Source: Planctomycetota bacterium (GTDB taxonomy: Bacteria; Planctomycetota; MHYJ01; JACQXL01). Taken from it: DNA of 64,000 nucleotides. The first letter of the stretch is position 1; the number at the start of each line of letters is the position of its first letter. Position numbers and translations under genes: made by a program. Where the stretch lies: NCBI GenBank assembly GCA_016235865.1, contig JACRIK010000001.1, positions 62,001 through 126,000 on the forward strand, in the 5' to 3' direction. The notes beneath the pieces are model-generated. The model saw nothing but the letters and a program-made list of their open reading frames with translations. It was not told the origin of the DNA and ran no database searches. Positions 51,900-60,621 of this stretch are shown piece after piece.

Positions 51900-52992
51900 T
51901 TAGTTTGTCTGCTATTTCACTGGCGGTAATAACCGTGCCGTTGGTCTTGTTGTATTGTTCCACCGGTAGAGCAGTGAATCGTTGTATTTCGCGGACAATT
52001 TGTCCCTGATTCATCTCCGGAACAACAATCTTTTTAACGGTTTTGGGAAGTTCCCTAAATATCCCTTCCGGAAAAGGCCAAATGGTTTTAAGGCGGATAA
52101 GTCCCACTTTATGTCCATCAGCGCGGGCCGTCTGAACCGCCTTTAAAGCGCTCCGGGCCGTAAATCCATAGGCAATCACTATGGTCTCGGCGTCTTCTAT
52201 ATGATAACTTTCATATGAGATGATTTTATCCGTATTTTGCTTTATCTTATTGCAGAATCTGGCGACTGATGTTGCCTGGGCTTCAGGCGACTGGGTCTTG
52301 CGATAGCCCCATTCATCGTGGGTCGAGCCGGTGACGGAAAGCTTCCGGCCCTGGCCGAACATCGGCATCGGCGTGACGCTGTTGTCTTTGGAATTGCCAA
52401 AGGTCGGGAGATCGGTATGGTCCACGCGATTTACAACCGGAATATCGGGAGATATCACGGCAGATTCTCTTATGTGTCCGACGGCTTCATCAGCCAGCAG
52501 GAATACCGGGACGCGGTATGTCTCGGCCAGGTTAAATGCCTGGATGGTCATTTCATACATCTCGGTGGCAGACCAGGGCGATAGGGCAATGATTTCGTAG
52601 TCGCCGGATGCGCCCCAGCGGACCTGCATCACATCGCCGGAAGCCGGCTTGGTGGCCTGCCCGGTGGACGGACCGGCGCGCTGGACATCCACAATTACGC
52701 AGGGCGTCTCGGTCATTATGGCGTACCCGATATTTTCCAGCATCAGTGTCAGTCCCGGTCCGGAAGTAGCGGTCATGGCCTTGGCGCCGGCCCAGGTTGC
52801 GCCGATGACCGCACCCATAGAGCCGATTTCATCCTCCATCTGGACAAAGACGCCGCCTACCTTGGGCAATTCGCGGGCCATCTGCTCCATTATCTCGCTT
52901 GAGGGCGTAATCGGATATCCGGCATAAAACCGACAGCCGGCCTTGATAGCGCCCAAGGCACAGGCCTCATTTCCTTGGAGAAATTGTGGCAT
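51886..52992 (-). CDS. korA: 2-oxoacid:ferredoxin oxidoreductase alpha subunit
   Basis: 368 residues, the pyrimidine-binding/CoA-handling subunit. FLQGNEACALGAIKAGCRFY, AGYPITPSSEIMEQMA and MEDEIGSMGAVIGATWAGAK are typical of the KorA/VorB group. It is too short to contain a fused gamma domain. The order delta-alpha-beta lacks a gamma gene locally. It overlaps the delta gene by 26 bases. Confidence 0.93.
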   Translation of the reverse strand: MPQFLQGNEACALGAIKAGCRFYAGYPITPSSEIMEQMARELPKVGGVFVQMEDEIGSMGAVIGATWAGAKAMTATSGPGLTLMLENIGYAIMTETPCVIVDVQRAGPSTGQATKPASGDVMQVRWGASGDYEIIALSPWSATEMYEMTIQAFNLAETYRVPVFLLADEAVGHIRESAVISPDIPVVNRVDHTDLPTFGNSKDNSVTPMPMFGQGRKLSVTGSTHDEWGYRKTQSPEAQATSVARFCNKIKQNTDKIISYESYHIEDAETIVIAYGFTARSALKAVQTARADGHKVGLIRLKTIWPFPEGIFRELPKTVKKIVVPEMNQGQIVREIQRFTALPVEQYNKTNGTVITASEIADKLNEIR

Positions 52993-53209
52993 CTTTTAAA
53001 CTCTTTACTTCTATGGCCAGATCCGGGCAATGCAGTTCGCATTCCAAGCAACCGATGCATTTCTTCTGGTCAATGACCTGGGCCAGCAGATAGCCGCTGG
53101 CCATTGGCTCCTGGGACATGGCCAGGACCTTCTTCGGGCATATCTCAACGCAGATAGCGCAACCCTTGCAGCGGTCATCTATTATTTGGACTGTAAACTC
53201 TTTTTTCAT
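52967..53209 (-). CDS. korD: 2-oxoacid:ferredoxin oxidoreductase delta subunit (2[4Fe-4S] ferredoxin)
   Basis: 80 residues with two classical cluster motifs, CKGCAICVEICP and CIGCLECELHCP, that relay electrons from the TPP site to free ferredoxin. Its ATG shares one base with the stop of the aminotransferase gene (TAATG), implying coupled translation. Confidence 0.92.
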   Translation of the reverse strand: MKKEFTVQIIDDRCKGCAICVEICPKKVLAMSQEPMASGYLLAQVIDQKKCIGCLECELHCPDLAIEVKSLKDATISPRK

Positions 53210-54543
53210 TACACCTTGCGTAACACTTTGCCGATTATCTCAATAGCCACGTCAATATCGTTCTTAGTGATAATCAATGACGGCGAGAAACGGATGTTAT
53301 TCTCTCCACAACCGACCAGGAGAATGCCTTTCTTAAAGCACTCGTTGACAATCCTGATCCGTCTGGCCGGGTCTTTGGCCTTGGTCTTGCGGTTCTTTAC
53401 TATTTCTATTCCGACCATCAAGCCCATGCCTCTGACATCGCCGATAAAATCATATCTATTCTGGAGCGCTTTAAGCCGTTTAATCAGATAGTCGCCGGTA
53501 ATGCGGGCGTTTTCCATTAATGATTCCTCAAGCATCTCTATGGTTTTGAGCGCGGCCGCGCAGCAGACCGGATTGCCGCCAAAGGTATTGGCGTGCGCGC
53601 CGGTTGGCCAGGTCATAATGCTGGACTTGGCGACCATAACGCTTAACGGCAGGCCTGACGCGATTCCCTTGGCAATGCAGACCATGTCCGGCTCCACCTT
53701 CCAATGTTCGATAGCGAACATCTTTCCGGTTCGGCCTAATCCGGATTGAATCTCATCAACTACCAGCATAATGCCGTGCTTGGTGGCAATGGCCCTGAGT
53801 TTCTGGAAATATCCGTTCGGCGGAACCACGTAGCCGCCCTCGCCCTGGATGGGCTCAATAACAACCGCCGCCACATCTTCAGGCGGCGCGACCTTAGCAA
53901 AAATAACATCCTCTAAATATGACAGGCAGGCCAGGTTACATTTGGGATACGTCAGATTAAAGAGACAACGATAGCAATACGGATAGGGGATATGGGTGAC
54001 TTCAGAAAGCATCGGGGAAAAATGCCGCCGCTGTGATGCTTTGCTGGCGGTCAGAGACAGGGCGCCCATGGTCCGTCCGTGGAAAGAGCCGATATAGGCA
54101 ATCATCCTTGGACGGCGCGTATGATAGCGGGCCAGTTTAATCGCCGCCTCAACTGCCTCGGCACCGGTGCAGGCCAGGAACGCTTTCTTGGCAAATTTAC
54201 CGGGCGTAATCCGGCACACCGCCTCGGCTACGTCTGATTGCCAGCGGTAATAAAAATCCGTGCCGATCATGTGGATTAACTGCTCGGCTTGCTCCTGAAT
54301 AACCCGAACCACCTCCGGATGGCAATGACCGGTTGCATTGACTGCCACACCGGCGTTCATATCCATATAACGGTTGCCGTCCGGGTCCTCGACCATCATT
54401 CCGTAGCCGCGTTCGGCAACAAACGGATATCCGCGCGTGTATGAAGGCGAGATATACTTGGCGTCCTTGGCCAATACCTTCCTGGCTTCAGGCCCGGGTG
54501 GGGCGATTTTGATTAGGGGGCGGTTTGCGTTTTGGTGCAGCAT
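53209..54543 (-). CDS. Class III PLP-dependent aminotransferase
   Basis: 444 residues, fold type I. Landmarks: DPDGNRYMDMNAGVAV, GAEAVEAAIKLAR (cofactor phosphate), SFHGRTMGALSLTASK, VIEPIQGEGGY, VVDEIQSGLGRTGK, IAKGIASGLP (Schiff-base Lys) and HANTFGGNPVCCAAAL. It resembles the acetylornithine/4-aminobutyrate group, especially thermophile-type broad-specificity enzymes. Sitting first in the kor operon, it may supply the 2-oxoacid by transamination, so the operon could ferment or oxidise an amino acid. The exact substrate is unproven. Confidence 0.9.
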   Translation of the reverse strand: MLHQNANRPLIKIAPPGPEARKVLAKDAKYISPSYTRGYPFVAERGYGMMVEDPDGNRYMDMNAGVAVNATGHCHPEVVRVIQEQAEQLIHMIGTDFYYRWQSDVAEAVCRITPGKFAKKAFLACTGAEAVEAAIKLARYHTRRPRMIAYIGSFHGRTMGALSLTASKASQRRHFSPMLSEVTHIPYPYCYRCLFNLTYPKCNLACLSYLEDVIFAKVAPPEDVAAVVIEPIQGEGGYVVPPNGYFQKLRAIATKHGIMLVVDEIQSGLGRTGKMFAIEHWKVEPDMVCIAKGIASGLPLSVMVAKSSIMTWPTGAHANTFGGNPVCCAAALKTIEMLEESLMENARITGDYLIKRLKALQNRYDFIGDVRGMGLMVGIEIVKNRKTKAKDPARRIRIVNECFKKGILLVGCGENNIRFSPSLIITKNDIDVAIEIIGKVLRKV

Positions 54544-54712
54544 GTTCTCATTCCTTTCTACGTGAACTCAATCACAATACTGTAACTTCCTCCACCGTAC
54601 TGTCATAAATCCAGATAACCTAAAAACCGCGGTTATGTAAAGAATTTCTCGGCTTAATAATTGACTTTATGAAAGGTGTTTGTTACAAGGTAATCCAGGA
54701 GCAGAATGGTTT

Positions 54713-55267
54713 ATGGATGACTTGATACAATTAGGCGCCTATGTGGTGATTATCCTTGTCATCGGAGGCGCCTCGGTAATAAAGAAAATAATCGAAGCCC
54801 AGAAGCGCCGCAAAGAGGCAGAGCAAAGCCAGGTCAAGACCTTGCGCTTGGAACCGACATATTCCCGGGAACCCCGGCAGCCAAGCGCGCCGGAAACCGA
54901 AGAGCCGGACAGCGAAATAGTCCTGGAATCAGAGTCAGCCAGCGAGTCCGGCCAAAAGCCCAGAATCGAGGATATTCTTAAGGAAGTATTTAATATCCCG
55001 ACCATGACGCAGAAGCGGGATACGGTAATAAAAAGTATCACCCGAAAACAAAAGGGAATCCAACAGCCAGTTGAAAAACCGCAGCTGGTCAGCGCGGCGG
55101 TTGAAGAGCCGGTCCCGACGCCAGCCGAGACCGTCACGGCCAGCGCGGAACCGAGTTGGGAGGTCTTTGCCACCGGGTTGAAGAACCGGGGACTGACCGA
55201 GATACAGCAGGCGGTCGTTATGTCCGAGCTAATCCAAAAGCCAAGGGCAAGGAGGATGGGACGGTAA
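54713..55267 (+). CDS. Small membrane-anchored acidic protein, unknown function
   Basis: 184 residues from ATG 54713, with AGGAG ten bases before it. One N-terminal helix (LGAYVVIILVIGGASVI) is followed by a charged helix (KKIIEAQKRRKEAEQ) and a low-complexity Glu/Ser/Pro region. The C-terminus TEIQQAVVMSELIQKPRARR could be a short helical docking motif. Not recognised. A TTGACT-N17-TACAAG promoter (54661-54689) is plausible. Confidence 0.62.
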   Translation: MDDLIQLGAYVVIILVIGGASVIKKIIEAQKRRKEAEQSQVKTLRLEPTYSREPRQPSAPETEEPDSEIVLESESASESGQKPRIEDILKEVFNIPTMTQKRDTVIKSITRKQKGIQQPVEKPQLVSAAVEEPVPTPAETVTASAEPSWEVFATGLKNRGLTEIQQAVVMSELIQKPRARRMGR

Positions 55268-55339
55268 ACCACAGATTTCACTGATTACACAGATAATTTA
55301 TTGTTTTCTGAAATCTGTGCCATCTGAGTAATCTGTGGT
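55268..55339. repeat. 27-bp imperfect inverted repeat of CCACAGATT type
   Basis: Arms 55268-55294 and 55313-55339 match at 22 of 27 positions around an 18-base loop. It starts right after the stop of the preceding gene and could serve as its 3' hairpin. Related half-sites occur at 55532-55546 and 56126-56144. Confidence 0.6.
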
Positions 55340-55350
55340 CGGTTTATTAA

Positions 55351-55433
55351 GCCGGTGTGGCGGAATGGCAGACGCGCTAGATTCAAAATCTGGTCCCCTT
55401 AGGGGGGTGAGGGTTCAACTCCCTCCTCCGGCA
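55351..55433 (+). tRNA. tRNA-Leu (anticodon CAA)
   Basis: Class II tRNA of 83 bases. Anticodon stem CTAGA/TCTGG closes the loop TTCAAAA, giving CAA (codon UUG). The variable arm TCCCC-TTA-GGGGG and T arm GAGGG-TTCAACT-CCCTC are well formed. The acceptor stem GCCGGTG/CTCCGGC has one U-U mismatch at the sixth pair. The 3' CCA is not encoded, so it is added after transcription. Confidence 0.93.
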
Positions 55434-55435
55434 TT

Positions 55436-55470
55436 AGCAACTTTTGCCCCTTTAGGGGCTTAGAGTTGCT
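55436..55470 (+). terminator. Hairpin after tRNA-Leu
   Basis: AGCAACT/AGTTGCT (55436-55442, 55464-55470) encloses GCCCC/GGGGC (55446-55450, 55455-55459). There is no clear T-run, so it may be a processing or termination structure rather than a classic terminator. Confidence 0.4.
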
Positions 55471-55506
55471 TATCCCGTAGTCTCTGAGGGATGGAGAGAC
55501 CATAAG

Positions 55507-55546
55507 CACGGATTACCTGTGAACATCCGTGTTAATCTGTGGTTTA
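55507..55546. repeat. CACGGAT/ATCCGTG hairpin with ATCTGTGGTT tail
   Basis: Stem 55507-55513 with 55525-55531, followed by TTAATCTGTGGTTT, a half-site of the CCACAGATT repeat family just upstream of the cobO gene. Confidence 0.5.
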
Positions 55547-55553
55547 ACTTCTT

Positions 55554-56126
55554 ATGTCCAAAGGCTTAGTTATTGTCATCACCGGCCATGGCAAGGGCAA
55601 AACCACCTCAGCCCTGGGCCAGGCGCTCCGGGCCGCAGGCCAGGGCCTCAAGGTCCTGATGATTCAGTTCTTAAAGAGCTCCCATATCTACGGCGAGATT
55701 ACCTCGGCCAAGAAACTCCATCCGGACTTCGAGATCATCCAGGCCGGCAAGGATTGCGTCCATACCAAGAAAGCCCACGATTGCACGGACTGTAACTTCG
55801 AATGCCACGTGGATATCAAGAATCCGTCGGTTGAGGACAAGGAAGCCGCCCAACGCGCCTTTGCCCTGGCCCAGGAAAAGATTATGTCCGGCAAATACAA
55901 CCTGATTATCCTCGATGAAATCATCTATGCCATTGATTACGGCCTGCTCAGCGTGGACAGCGTCCTGAAACTTATTAACAGCCGGCCGCCGGACCTGCAT
56001 CTAATCCTGACCGGCCGCAATGCGCCCATCCAGTTGACCCGCGAGGCCGACCTGGTCAGCGAGATACTGGAAATCAAACACCAGTTCCACCAGGGTATGA
56101 AATCGGTTCGGGGAATTGATTTTTAA
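55554..56126 (+). CDS. cobO: Cob(I)yrinic acid a,c-diamide adenosyltransferase
   Basis: CobA/CobO/BtuR-family enzyme that adds the adenosyl group of coenzyme B12. The P-loop is ITGHGKGKTTSALG (residues 9-22); LIILDEIIYAIDYGLL and LILTGRNAP are family motifs. At 190 residues it is normal. It has a Cys-rich insert, KAHDCTDCNFECHV, that may bind metal. The nearby radical SAM gene at 62.4 kb has a B12-binding-type domain, but no other cobalamin genes are present here. Confidence 0.93.
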   Translation: MSKGLVIVITGHGKGKTTSALGQALRAAGQGLKVLMIQFLKSSHIYGEITSAKKLHPDFEIIQAGKDCVHTKKAHDCTDCNFECHVDIKNPSVEDKEAAQRAFALAQEKIMSGKYNLIILDEIIYAIDYGLLSVDSVLKLINSRPPDLHLILTGRNAPIQLTREADLVSEILEIKHQFHQGMKSVRGIDF

Positions 56127-56149
56127 CCGCGGATTACACAGATTATATA

Positions 56150-56932
56150 ATGATTTCCCAATACGCTATTGTCCGCAACGTTGCCAAGACCTATGACAAG
56201 TGTATTAAGCCAGCCATGTCAACCGCGCCAATAGATGTCCGCCTGGCACAGAAACAGCATCAGGCATACTGCAAGACGTTGAAGGCATTGGGATTAAAAA
56301 TGATTAATATAGAAGCCGATGATCGGTTCCCGGACTGCTGCTTTGTGGAAGACCCGGCTATTGTGATAGGGGATACGACCATTATCTCACGGATGGGAGT
56401 TAAGTCAAGAATCGGAGAAGAGCGCGCGGTGGAGAAAACCCTATCCCGCCACAAGAAGATATACCGGATTAAACCGCCTGGCACGATTGAAGGCGGGGAT
56501 GTCCTGCGAATCGGCCACCGGATTTATATCGGACTGTCCGAACGCACCAATATATCAGCCATCAAACAGGTCAGAACTATCGCAGCGAAATATGGATGTG
56601 AAGTTATCCCGGTTCGGGTCAAAGGCATGATTCATCTCAAGACAGGATGCACCTATTTAGGGAATAACTGCATAACCCTGGTGCAAGGGCAGTTGGACGC
56701 CAAGCCGTTTGCCGGATATAAGAAGATAATCATCCCCAAGTCAGAATCCTACAGTGCCAATTGTTTATCAGTTAACGGGACCATCTTGATACCGAAGGGC
56801 TATACTAAGACCAGGCAGATGATTAAAAACGCTGGTTTCAAGATAAAAGAATTGGATATGTCCGAATTCCGCGCTGGCGGTGGCAGTCTGACCTGCTTAT
56901 CGGTTATATTATCGGTAATCAATAACTCTTGA
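56150..56932 (+). CDS. Dimethylarginine dimethylaminohydrolase-like amidinotransferase-fold hydrolase
   Basis: 260 residues, close to bacterial DDAH length. The pentein-fold catalytic set is visible: FPDCCFVEDPA (acidic residues, about 60-69), GTIEGGDVL, catalytic His162 in GMIHLKTGCTYL and nucleophile Cys249 in RAGGGSLTCLSV. It would hydrolyse dimethylarginine or a related guanidino compound to citrulline-type products. The last codons contain the -35 of the next gene's promoter. Confidence 0.9.
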   Translation: MISQYAIVRNVAKTYDKCIKPAMSTAPIDVRLAQKQHQAYCKTLKALGLKMINIEADDRFPDCCFVEDPAIVIGDTTIISRMGVKSRIGEERAVEKTLSRHKKIYRIKPPGTIEGGDVLRIGHRIYIGLSERTNISAIKQVRTIAAKYGCEVIPVRVKGMIHLKTGCTYLGNNCITLVQGQLDAKPFAGYKKIIIPKSESYSANCLSVNGTILIPKGYTKTRQMIKNAGFKIKELDMSEFRAGGGSLTCLSVILSVINNS

Positions 56933-56957
56933 CAACAAGGCGTGTCGCATATAAAAT
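56929..56957 (+). promoter_or_regulatory. Promoter, probably leaderless, of the first TPR-DUF1080 gene
   Basis: TTGACA (56929-56934, overlapping the upstream TGA), 17-base spacer, TAAAAT (56952-56957), then seven bases to ATG 56965. Confidence 0.6.
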
Positions 56958-56964
56958 TTGATAT

Positions 56965-58026
56965 ATGAAACCCAGATATATTATCTGTGCGGTTTGTTTG
57001 GCGGCCATTTCAATCGTATCGCTCATCGGCGATGAAGATGTCGCCCGGGCCATGCTCAAAAAGGGCGATGAGTCCTTACAGAAAAACGATTCAGCCAAGG
57101 CCATTGAACTATACAGAAAGGCCCTAAAGGAATATCCCAACCTGCCTGAAGCCTATTTCGGCCTGGGCAACGCCTACGCCAAAACCGGGGATAAGCGCCG
57201 GGCGCGCCGAAACTTCGAAGAATGCATCCGGGCAGTCAAGGCAATGTCAAAGCCATCCAGCGCCCAACAATCGCTTCAGAAAGATGCCACTAACCGGCTC
57301 AATAACCTGGATAAGGGACGGCAGGAATTGGCCGGGCTGGAAAAGAAATATATCGAGCAATCCCTGGCGCTGGCCAAGCGCTTGGTCAAGAAAGACCTGC
57401 CGCTGGCCGAATCCATACTCAACTCAATTGCGGCCATGGATCCGACCAATGCCGAAGCCGCCAAGCTCCGGCAGGAATTAGGACAAGCGCGTCAGTTGCC
57501 ATCCTGGCAGTTGTTATTTAACGGACAGAACCTTGACGGCTGGAATCCGCAGCGCGCCTCCAATTGGAATGTTACAGATGGTATCCTGGTCTGCGATACG
57601 CCTGAAGCCGAGGTTAATTTCCGGCCCCAGCCAAACTTCAGCGGCGAGTATAAATTGCTCATGGAGTTCAAGATAGACGCTTTCTATAAGGAAACTGGCG
57701 GTATCGGGGTAGTATTAGGAAATAAAAATAATAAGGACGGCTCGATAGCTGTTTTGATAATCAAGAAGGAGGGACTATCCCTGGCCGAGCTTAAACCAGA
57801 CGGTGCGCTGGATCTAAAATTCGAGAATCTGCCCGAGAGTTCAAATTTGTCGGATTGGAATAAGCTGGTGCTGGGTGTTTCTTATACCGGGCTTAAATGC
57901 CATCTTAATGACCGGCTGGTTTTTGAATATACGGCAGACCGGGAGAACTTCTTCCAGGGCGGAACCGGCATCTGGATGCAACGCGCCAAAATCCTGGTCC
58001 GGAAAATGCAATATATCAGACAATGA
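56965..58026 (+). CDS. Exported TPR plus DUF1080 domain protein, copy 1
   Basis: 353 residues: signal peptide (about 1-22), two to three TPR-like repeats (AKAIELYRKALKEYPNLPEAY), a helical linker and a C-terminal DUF1080/LamG-like jelly roll starting at WQLLFNGQNLDGW (about 181). DUF1080 domains include 3-keto-disaccharide hydrolases and carbohydrate-binding modules and are very common in Planctomycetota. It overlaps copy 2 by ATGA. Confidence 0.83.
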   Translation: MKPRYIICAVCLAAISIVSLIGDEDVARAMLKKGDESLQKNDSAKAIELYRKALKEYPNLPEAYFGLGNAYAKTGDKRRARRNFEECIRAVKAMSKPSSAQQSLQKDATNRLNNLDKGRQELAGLEKKYIEQSLALAKRLVKKDLPLAESILNSIAAMDPTNAEAAKLRQELGQARQLPSWQLLFNGQNLDGWNPQRASNWNVTDGILVCDTPEAEVNFRPQPNFSGEYKLLMEFKIDAFYKETGGIGVVLGNKNNKDGSIAVLIIKKEGLSLAELKPDGALDLKFENLPESSNLSDWNKLVLGVSYTGLKCHLNDRLVFEYTADRENFFQGGTGIWMQRAKILVRKMQYIRQ

Positions 58027-59087
58027 TGAAATACCTTTTGTTGGGATTGGTCTTGTTAGCCGGTTCGGTCGGGCTCTATCCGGACGAGGATACGGCGTCT
58101 ATTTATCTCAAGAAGGCCCAGGAGCTGGCCAGGAAAAAGGCCTACAAGGAGGCGCTGGACAATTTCAATAAGGCCATCAATGAAGCGCCGGAACAGGTTG
58201 ACGCCTACCTGGCGCTGGGCGAGCTGTACCGTGATATCAATGAAAGCGATGAGGCCGTGGCCAATTTCCGCAAGGCCCTGGCGCTAATCGAACAAAAGGG
58301 CAGTCCGGATAAATTCAAATCCGTCCAGAATAAGATTAATTCCTATCTGGCCGAATATGACAAGAACCGCCAGGAATTAGTAAAATTCCGTGACCAATTC
58401 CTGCAGTCGTTATGGTCGCTGGTGGTGAAGTATGAAAAGGACGACTTGCAATTCGCCCTGTTAGTAACCGAGCGGGCGCTCAAGATTGACGCCACTAACG
58501 CCCTTTTTATTAATAAGCGCCTGGAACTCAGCAAGGCCATCGGCGAACTGGGTAAGGAACAGATGGCCTCGCTCTTTAACGGGACTGATTTGGACGGCTG
58601 GAAGGGCGCATCTGAGGACTGGCAGGTGGAAAATGAGGCCATCAGGTTTGAGTGTGACAAACCGGAGATTTTATCCGGGTTGTCGTATAAGATCAAACTG
58701 GAAAGCGACTACGTCTTCACGTCAAAGTTCAAGATGGAAAAAGTCTATGGCAGCCAGAATTTCCTGATGCTGGCGTTCGGCTATCAGAGCCTGTCGAACA
58801 ATTACGCCTTCGGCATCTTTGACCAGAAACTGGCCCTGGTCCGGCACGAGGGAGATAAACCCTACCGGAAAATTAAGGAGAAAGAACTGCCGCCCGGCAT
58901 TGACCTGGTCGGCTGGAACGAATTAACCGTTGAGGTCTATGGCGACGCCGTACGCTGTTACCTGAATGGCGATTTGTGCCTGGAGATGGAAGAATCCGAC
59001 AAAACTAATCTGCGTGGCTTGGTGGCCCTGGTCGGCAATAACTGCTCCGGCTATTTCAAGGACATCATGTATTCCAGCGAGGAATAG
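58023..59087 (+). CDS. Exported TPR plus DUF1080 domain protein, copy 2
   Basis: 354 residues with the same architecture: signal peptide, TPRs (KEALDNFNKAINEAPEQVDAY), helical linker, then ASLFNGTDLDGWKG opening the jelly roll. Copies 1 and 2 are clearly paralogous but well diverged, so the duplication is old. Probably periplasmic or surface partners expressed together. Confidence 0.83.
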   Translation: MMKYLLLGLVLLAGSVGLYPDEDTASIYLKKAQELARKKAYKEALDNFNKAINEAPEQVDAYLALGELYRDINESDEAVANFRKALALIEQKGSPDKFKSVQNKINSYLAEYDKNRQELVKFRDQFLQSLWSLVVKYEKDDLQFALLVTERALKIDATNALFINKRLELSKAIGELGKEQMASLFNGTDLDGWKGASEDWQVENEAIRFECDKPEILSGLSYKIKLESDYVFTSKFKMEKVYGSQNFLMLAFGYQSLSNNYAFGIFDQKLALVRHEGDKPYRKIKEKELPPGIDLVGWNELTVEVYGDAVRCYLNGDLCLEMEESDKTNLRGLVALVGNNCSGYFKDIMYSSEE

Positions 59088-59097
59088 GCGAATCAAA

Positions 59098-60054
59098 ATG
59101 CTTCGTAAAATATTCCTGATATTGTTATGTCTGGCTATGGTGTGGGGCGCAGGTTGCCGCAAGAACGTTGTTCCGGTCAACAGTCAGGCCGAATCAATAA
59201 CCGTCAATGGCCTGACGCGCACCTATTGGGTTCATCTGCCTGCTTCCTATGATAAATCCCGGGCTCGGCCGCTGGTGATTGTCCTGCACGGCGGTGGCGG
59301 GACCGGAGAGAAGATGATTAACCACACCCTGGGTGGATTGAATACGCTGGTCGACAAGGAAGGTTTTATCGCGGTCTATCCGGACGGCATAGAGAAACAC
59401 TGGAATGACGGACGGCCCCAGGCCATCTCCCGCGCCCATAAAGAGGGTGTGGACGATGTCGGATTCATCTCGGCTTTGATTGGCCGGCTGGACAAGGAAT
59501 TCGGGATTGACCGCAAGCGGGTCTATGTGACCGGTATCTCCAACGGCGCCAAGATGTCTTTCCGGCTGGCCTGCGAGATGACCGATAAGATTGCAGCCAT
59601 TGCCGCCGTAGGCGGTTCTATGGTGGATCCTGTGTCCGTGTATAAGAAACCGTCCCGGCCCATATCGGTTATGGTCATTCATGGCACGGACGACCCACTG
59701 GTGCTCTATAACGGAGGTCCGATACGTATTCCATTTAGTAAGCGCGATTTCGGGAGTTCAATCCCAGTGCTTGATGCGGTCAAGTTCTGGGTCACCCATA
59801 ACCAGTGCCAGCCGGAACCGGTCTCGACTGAAGAAGCGGACTTAGACCCGAATGACGGCACGCGGGTCCATAAAGAGATTTATTCCGGCGAGGCAGAGGA
59901 TACCGAGGTGGTTTTTTATAAGATACAGGGCGGCGGCCATACCTGGCCCAACGGGTACCAATACCTGTCCGAGAAATTGGTCGGCAAGACCTGCCGCGAT
60001 ATAGATGCCAACACAGTTATCTGGGAGTTCTTTAAGAGACATAAACGGGAATAA
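59098..60054 (+). CDS. Lipoprotein esterase of the LpqC / PHB-depolymerase family
   Basis: 318 residues from ATG 59098; longer in-frame starts lie inside the previous gene. Lipobox VWGAGC (Cys20). An alpha/beta hydrolase fold with IVLHGGGGTGE (oxyanion hole), nucleophile Ser148 in TGISNGAKMS, Asp198 in IHGTDDPLV and His281 in QGGGHTWPNG. Relatives include feruloyl and acetyl-xylan esterases and poly(3-hydroxybutyrate) depolymerases; a plant-polymer or polyester substrate is possible. Confidence 0.88.
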   Translation: MLRKIFLILLCLAMVWGAGCRKNVVPVNSQAESITVNGLTRTYWVHLPASYDKSRARPLVIVLHGGGGTGEKMINHTLGGLNTLVDKEGFIAVYPDGIEKHWNDGRPQAISRAHKEGVDDVGFISALIGRLDKEFGIDRKRVYVTGISNGAKMSFRLACEMTDKIAAIAAVGGSMVDPVSVYKKPSRPISVMVIHGTDDPLVLYNGGPIRIPFSKRDFGSSIPVLDAVKFWVTHNQCQPEPVSTEEADLDPNDGTRVHKEIYSGEAEDTEVVFYKIQGGGHTWPNGYQYLSEKLVGKTCRDIDANTVIWEFFKRHKRE

Positions 60055-60063
60055 GGAATTAAG

Positions 60064-60480
60064 ATGAACGATAAGTTATTATACGCATTAATCATTCTTG
60101 GCGTTGCGGCAGGTTTTGCGATACCGGCCTTTTTGGGCGCTTGGTTATGGGATAAGTACAAGAAATCTTGCGTATTCGCGTTAAACTCTATCCTGGTCGG
60201 GTATCATTTGCCGGAGAAGGGAAATATCGGCGAGATTCATCGTGTCACTTTTCATACATATTATGGCATCTTGCTTTTGTGGGTTCAGACGGAACATATC
60301 ATACCCTTTGACCCGGCAAATGTGGAACCGACTGCTGAATTACTGTGGGCTTTACTGAAGTTTAATCTTAAGCGAGGTACTAGTATCCGTCTTGGAGTAA
60401 TTATGCCGATTTTATCGTATCTTGAATATCGCTCGGCTATCAAGACGCTGCGAATACATCAGTTAACTGATAAACAGTAA
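60064..60480 (+). CDS. Small membrane protein, unknown function
   Basis: 138 residues with one or two N-terminal helices (LYALIILGVAAGFAIPAFLGAWLW) and a C-terminal soluble part containing IIPFDPANVEPTAEL. No family recognised. It starts 9 bases after the esterase and probably shares its transcript. Confidence 0.55.
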   Translation: MNDKLLYALIILGVAAGFAIPAFLGAWLWDKYKKSCVFALNSILVGYHLPEKGNIGEIHRVTFHTYYGILLLWVQTEHIIPFDPANVEPTAELLWALLKFNLKRGTSIRLGVIMPILSYLEYRSAIKTLRIHQLTDKQ

Positions 60481-60487
60481 AACCGTT

Positions 60488-60553
60488 ATGTTCTGTCCCC
60501 ATTGCGGACGGAAGAACCGCATAGTAAAGCAATATAAAACGCTATTTGATTGA
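60488..60553 (+). pseudogene. Very short ORF encoding a CPHCG zinc-ribbon tip
   Basis: ATG 60488 to TGA 60553 encodes MFCPHCGRKNRIVKQYKTLF and one more residue. The CxxCG knuckle is typical of the first half of a zinc ribbon, but the second Cys pair is absent. It is either a remnant of a zinc-ribbon gene or chance. Confidence 0.25.
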
Positions 60554-60621
60554 CATTTAAGGTTTGGCAAGCGAAACTATCAGACAACTGATTAATAATC
60601 TGACGAAAGGAAGCATACAGT

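Noticed and set aside
58966-59097. 44-residue N-terminal extension of the lipoprotein esterase
   Set aside because: It overlaps the DUF1080 gene and would bury the lipoprotein signal peptide; ATG 59098 gives a proper lipobox.
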